Source: Verrucomicrobiales bacterium (GTDB lineage: Bacteria > Verrucomicrobiota > Verrucomicrobiia > Limisphaerales > F1-80-MAGS106). From it: a stretch of DNA of 6,646 bases. The stretch lies in the NCBI GenBank assembly GCA_947487925.1, contig CANLCA010000164.1, positions 1-6,646 of the forward strand. Direction: 5' to 3'. The position numbers and the translations under genes are program-made. Positions 5,909 through 6,646 of the stretch are shown piece by piece. Positions within the stretch are counted from its first letter, which is position 1. Each line of letters opens with the position of its first letter. The notes beneath the pieces were generated by a model. It did no database searches. It was not told where the DNA came from and saw nothing but the letters and a program-made list of their open reading frames with translations.

Positions 5909-6646
5909 ATGCCGAATCGCTTCAGTCGTTCTCGCTGTGGGCAAAGGGTCGCCGCCCTGGCTCTCTGCCTGCTTTTATCGAGCGCGTCGGCACCAGCCGC
6001 TGAGTGGTCCGAATGCTGGAAGGCCTACATAGAAGGTCGCTATGGAGACGCCCTCAAACTCGCCGAGGAAGGAGCCAAAGCTCACAAACGCGTGGAGGAC
6101 TGGCGCCTGATTCTCATTCGAGCCAACCTTGTCACGGGCAACCTCGAGGCGGCCCAAAAAGCCTTGGAAAAGGCCGTTGATGATTTCTCGTCCTACGGTC
6201 TGAGGCTCCGAATCGCGGGCCACGAAGTCGCGATGGCTTCAGGGAATAGAGACCTCGCGCGCGCCATGCTCCAAGACCTCGGTTCCATGGCCGGCCCGCG
6301 ATCCCGGGACAACGCGACCAACCTGGTCGCCATCGGTCAAGCCGCGATCCAGATGTCGATCGAACCCCGGCTGGTCCTGGAGAATTTCTTTAACCAAGCC
6401 AAGAAACGTGCACCGAATTACCGCGAGGTCTACCTCGCGGGCGGTCAACTCGCCCTGGATAAATCCGACTTCGCGCTGGCCTCGGAATGGTTCCGTGAGG
6501 GACTTGCCAAAGAGCCCCTTGATCCCGACCTGAATCATGGTCTGGCCCGGGCTTACTCCTCAGGCAACCGGTCGAAAATGGCTAAACCGCTCACCCAAGC
6601 CCTGGAAACAAACCCGAACCATATTCCAAGCCTCCTCCTCACAGCC
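5909..6646 (+). CDS. Secreted tetratricopeptide-repeat protein (partial, runs off the right edge)
   Basis: This frame is open from ATG 5909 to the last base with no stop, giving 246 visible residues; the preceding in-frame stop is TAG 5879-5881. The N-terminus is a good signal peptide: arginine-rich MPNRFSRSRCGQR, hydrophobic core AALALCLLL, and a likely cut after APAA near residue 31, so the protein is exported. The rest is alpha-helical with TPR-like units at about 34-60 (YIEGRYGDALKLAEEGAK), 64-96 (ANLVTGNLEAAQKALEKAV), 98-126, 172-205 (GQLALDKSDFALASEWFREG, then a P-type turn) and 206-239, with another beginning at the edge. TPR arrays usually hold protein partners or build envelope assemblies; none is indicated here. 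There is no clear Shine-Dalgarno sequence before the ATG. Opposite-strand open frames at 5975-6223 and 6239-6538 are shadows of this gene. Any C-terminal catalytic domain would lie outside the window. Confidence 0.8.
   Translation, partial: MPNRFSRSRCGQRVAALALCLLLSSASAPAAEWSECWKAYIEGRYGDALKLAEEGAKAHKRVEDWRLILIRANLVTGNLEAAQKALEKAVDDFSSYGLRLRIAGHEVAMASGNRDLARAMLQDLGSMAGPRSRDNATNLVAIGQAAIQMSIEPRLVLENFFNQAKKRAPNYREVYLAGGQLALDKSDFALASEWFREGLAKEPLDPDLNHGLARAYSSGNRSKMAKPLTQALETNPNHIPSLLLTA

Overview
The window looks like chromosomal DNA from a GC-rich Gram-negative bacterium, most likely of the Planctomycetes-Verrucomicrobia group and probably Verrucomicrobiota. This is an inference from gene content and not from a marker gene. 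The pointers are a membrane protein joining a von Willebrand A (VWA) domain to an inactive-looking amidotransferase-like domain, a secreted caspase/legumain-fold protein with EF-hand loops, a lipoprotein-type peptidoglycan amidase, and weak Shine-Dalgarno signals at several starts. I see no rRNA, tRNA, transposase, CRISPR array or phage gene.

Layout. Bases 1-213 hold the end of a plus-strand region: a possible gene tail followed by a possible 40-residue protein. Bases 214-480 are a convergent intergenic gap with no convincing feature. Bases 481-5621 carry four minus-strand genes. In the order of transcription they are a lipoprotein-like N-acetylmuramoyl-L-alanine amidase (4578-5621), a DJ-1/PfpI protein (3929-4480), the VWA/amidotransferase-like membrane protein (1458-3848) and the caspase-fold protein (481-1461). 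A divergent intergenic region (5622-5908) separates them from a plus-strand secreted TPR protein (5909 onward), which runs off the right edge.

The strongest structural result is the junction of the last two minus-strand genes. They overlap by four bases (GTGA), with a good Shine-Dalgarno sequence just upstream of the GTG. This moves the start of the caspase-fold gene to 1461 and gives its protein a clean signal peptide. The two proteins are therefore probably made together: a membrane-anchored protein with a VWA metal site, and an exported cysteine-peptidase-like protein with His-Cys residues and two calcium-type loops. This pair is the best candidate here for a little-described system. Its function (envelope quality control, regulated proteolysis or other) cannot be read from the sequence. 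The amidase and DJ-1 genes lie upstream on the same strand with larger gaps, so a shared operon is possible but not shown.
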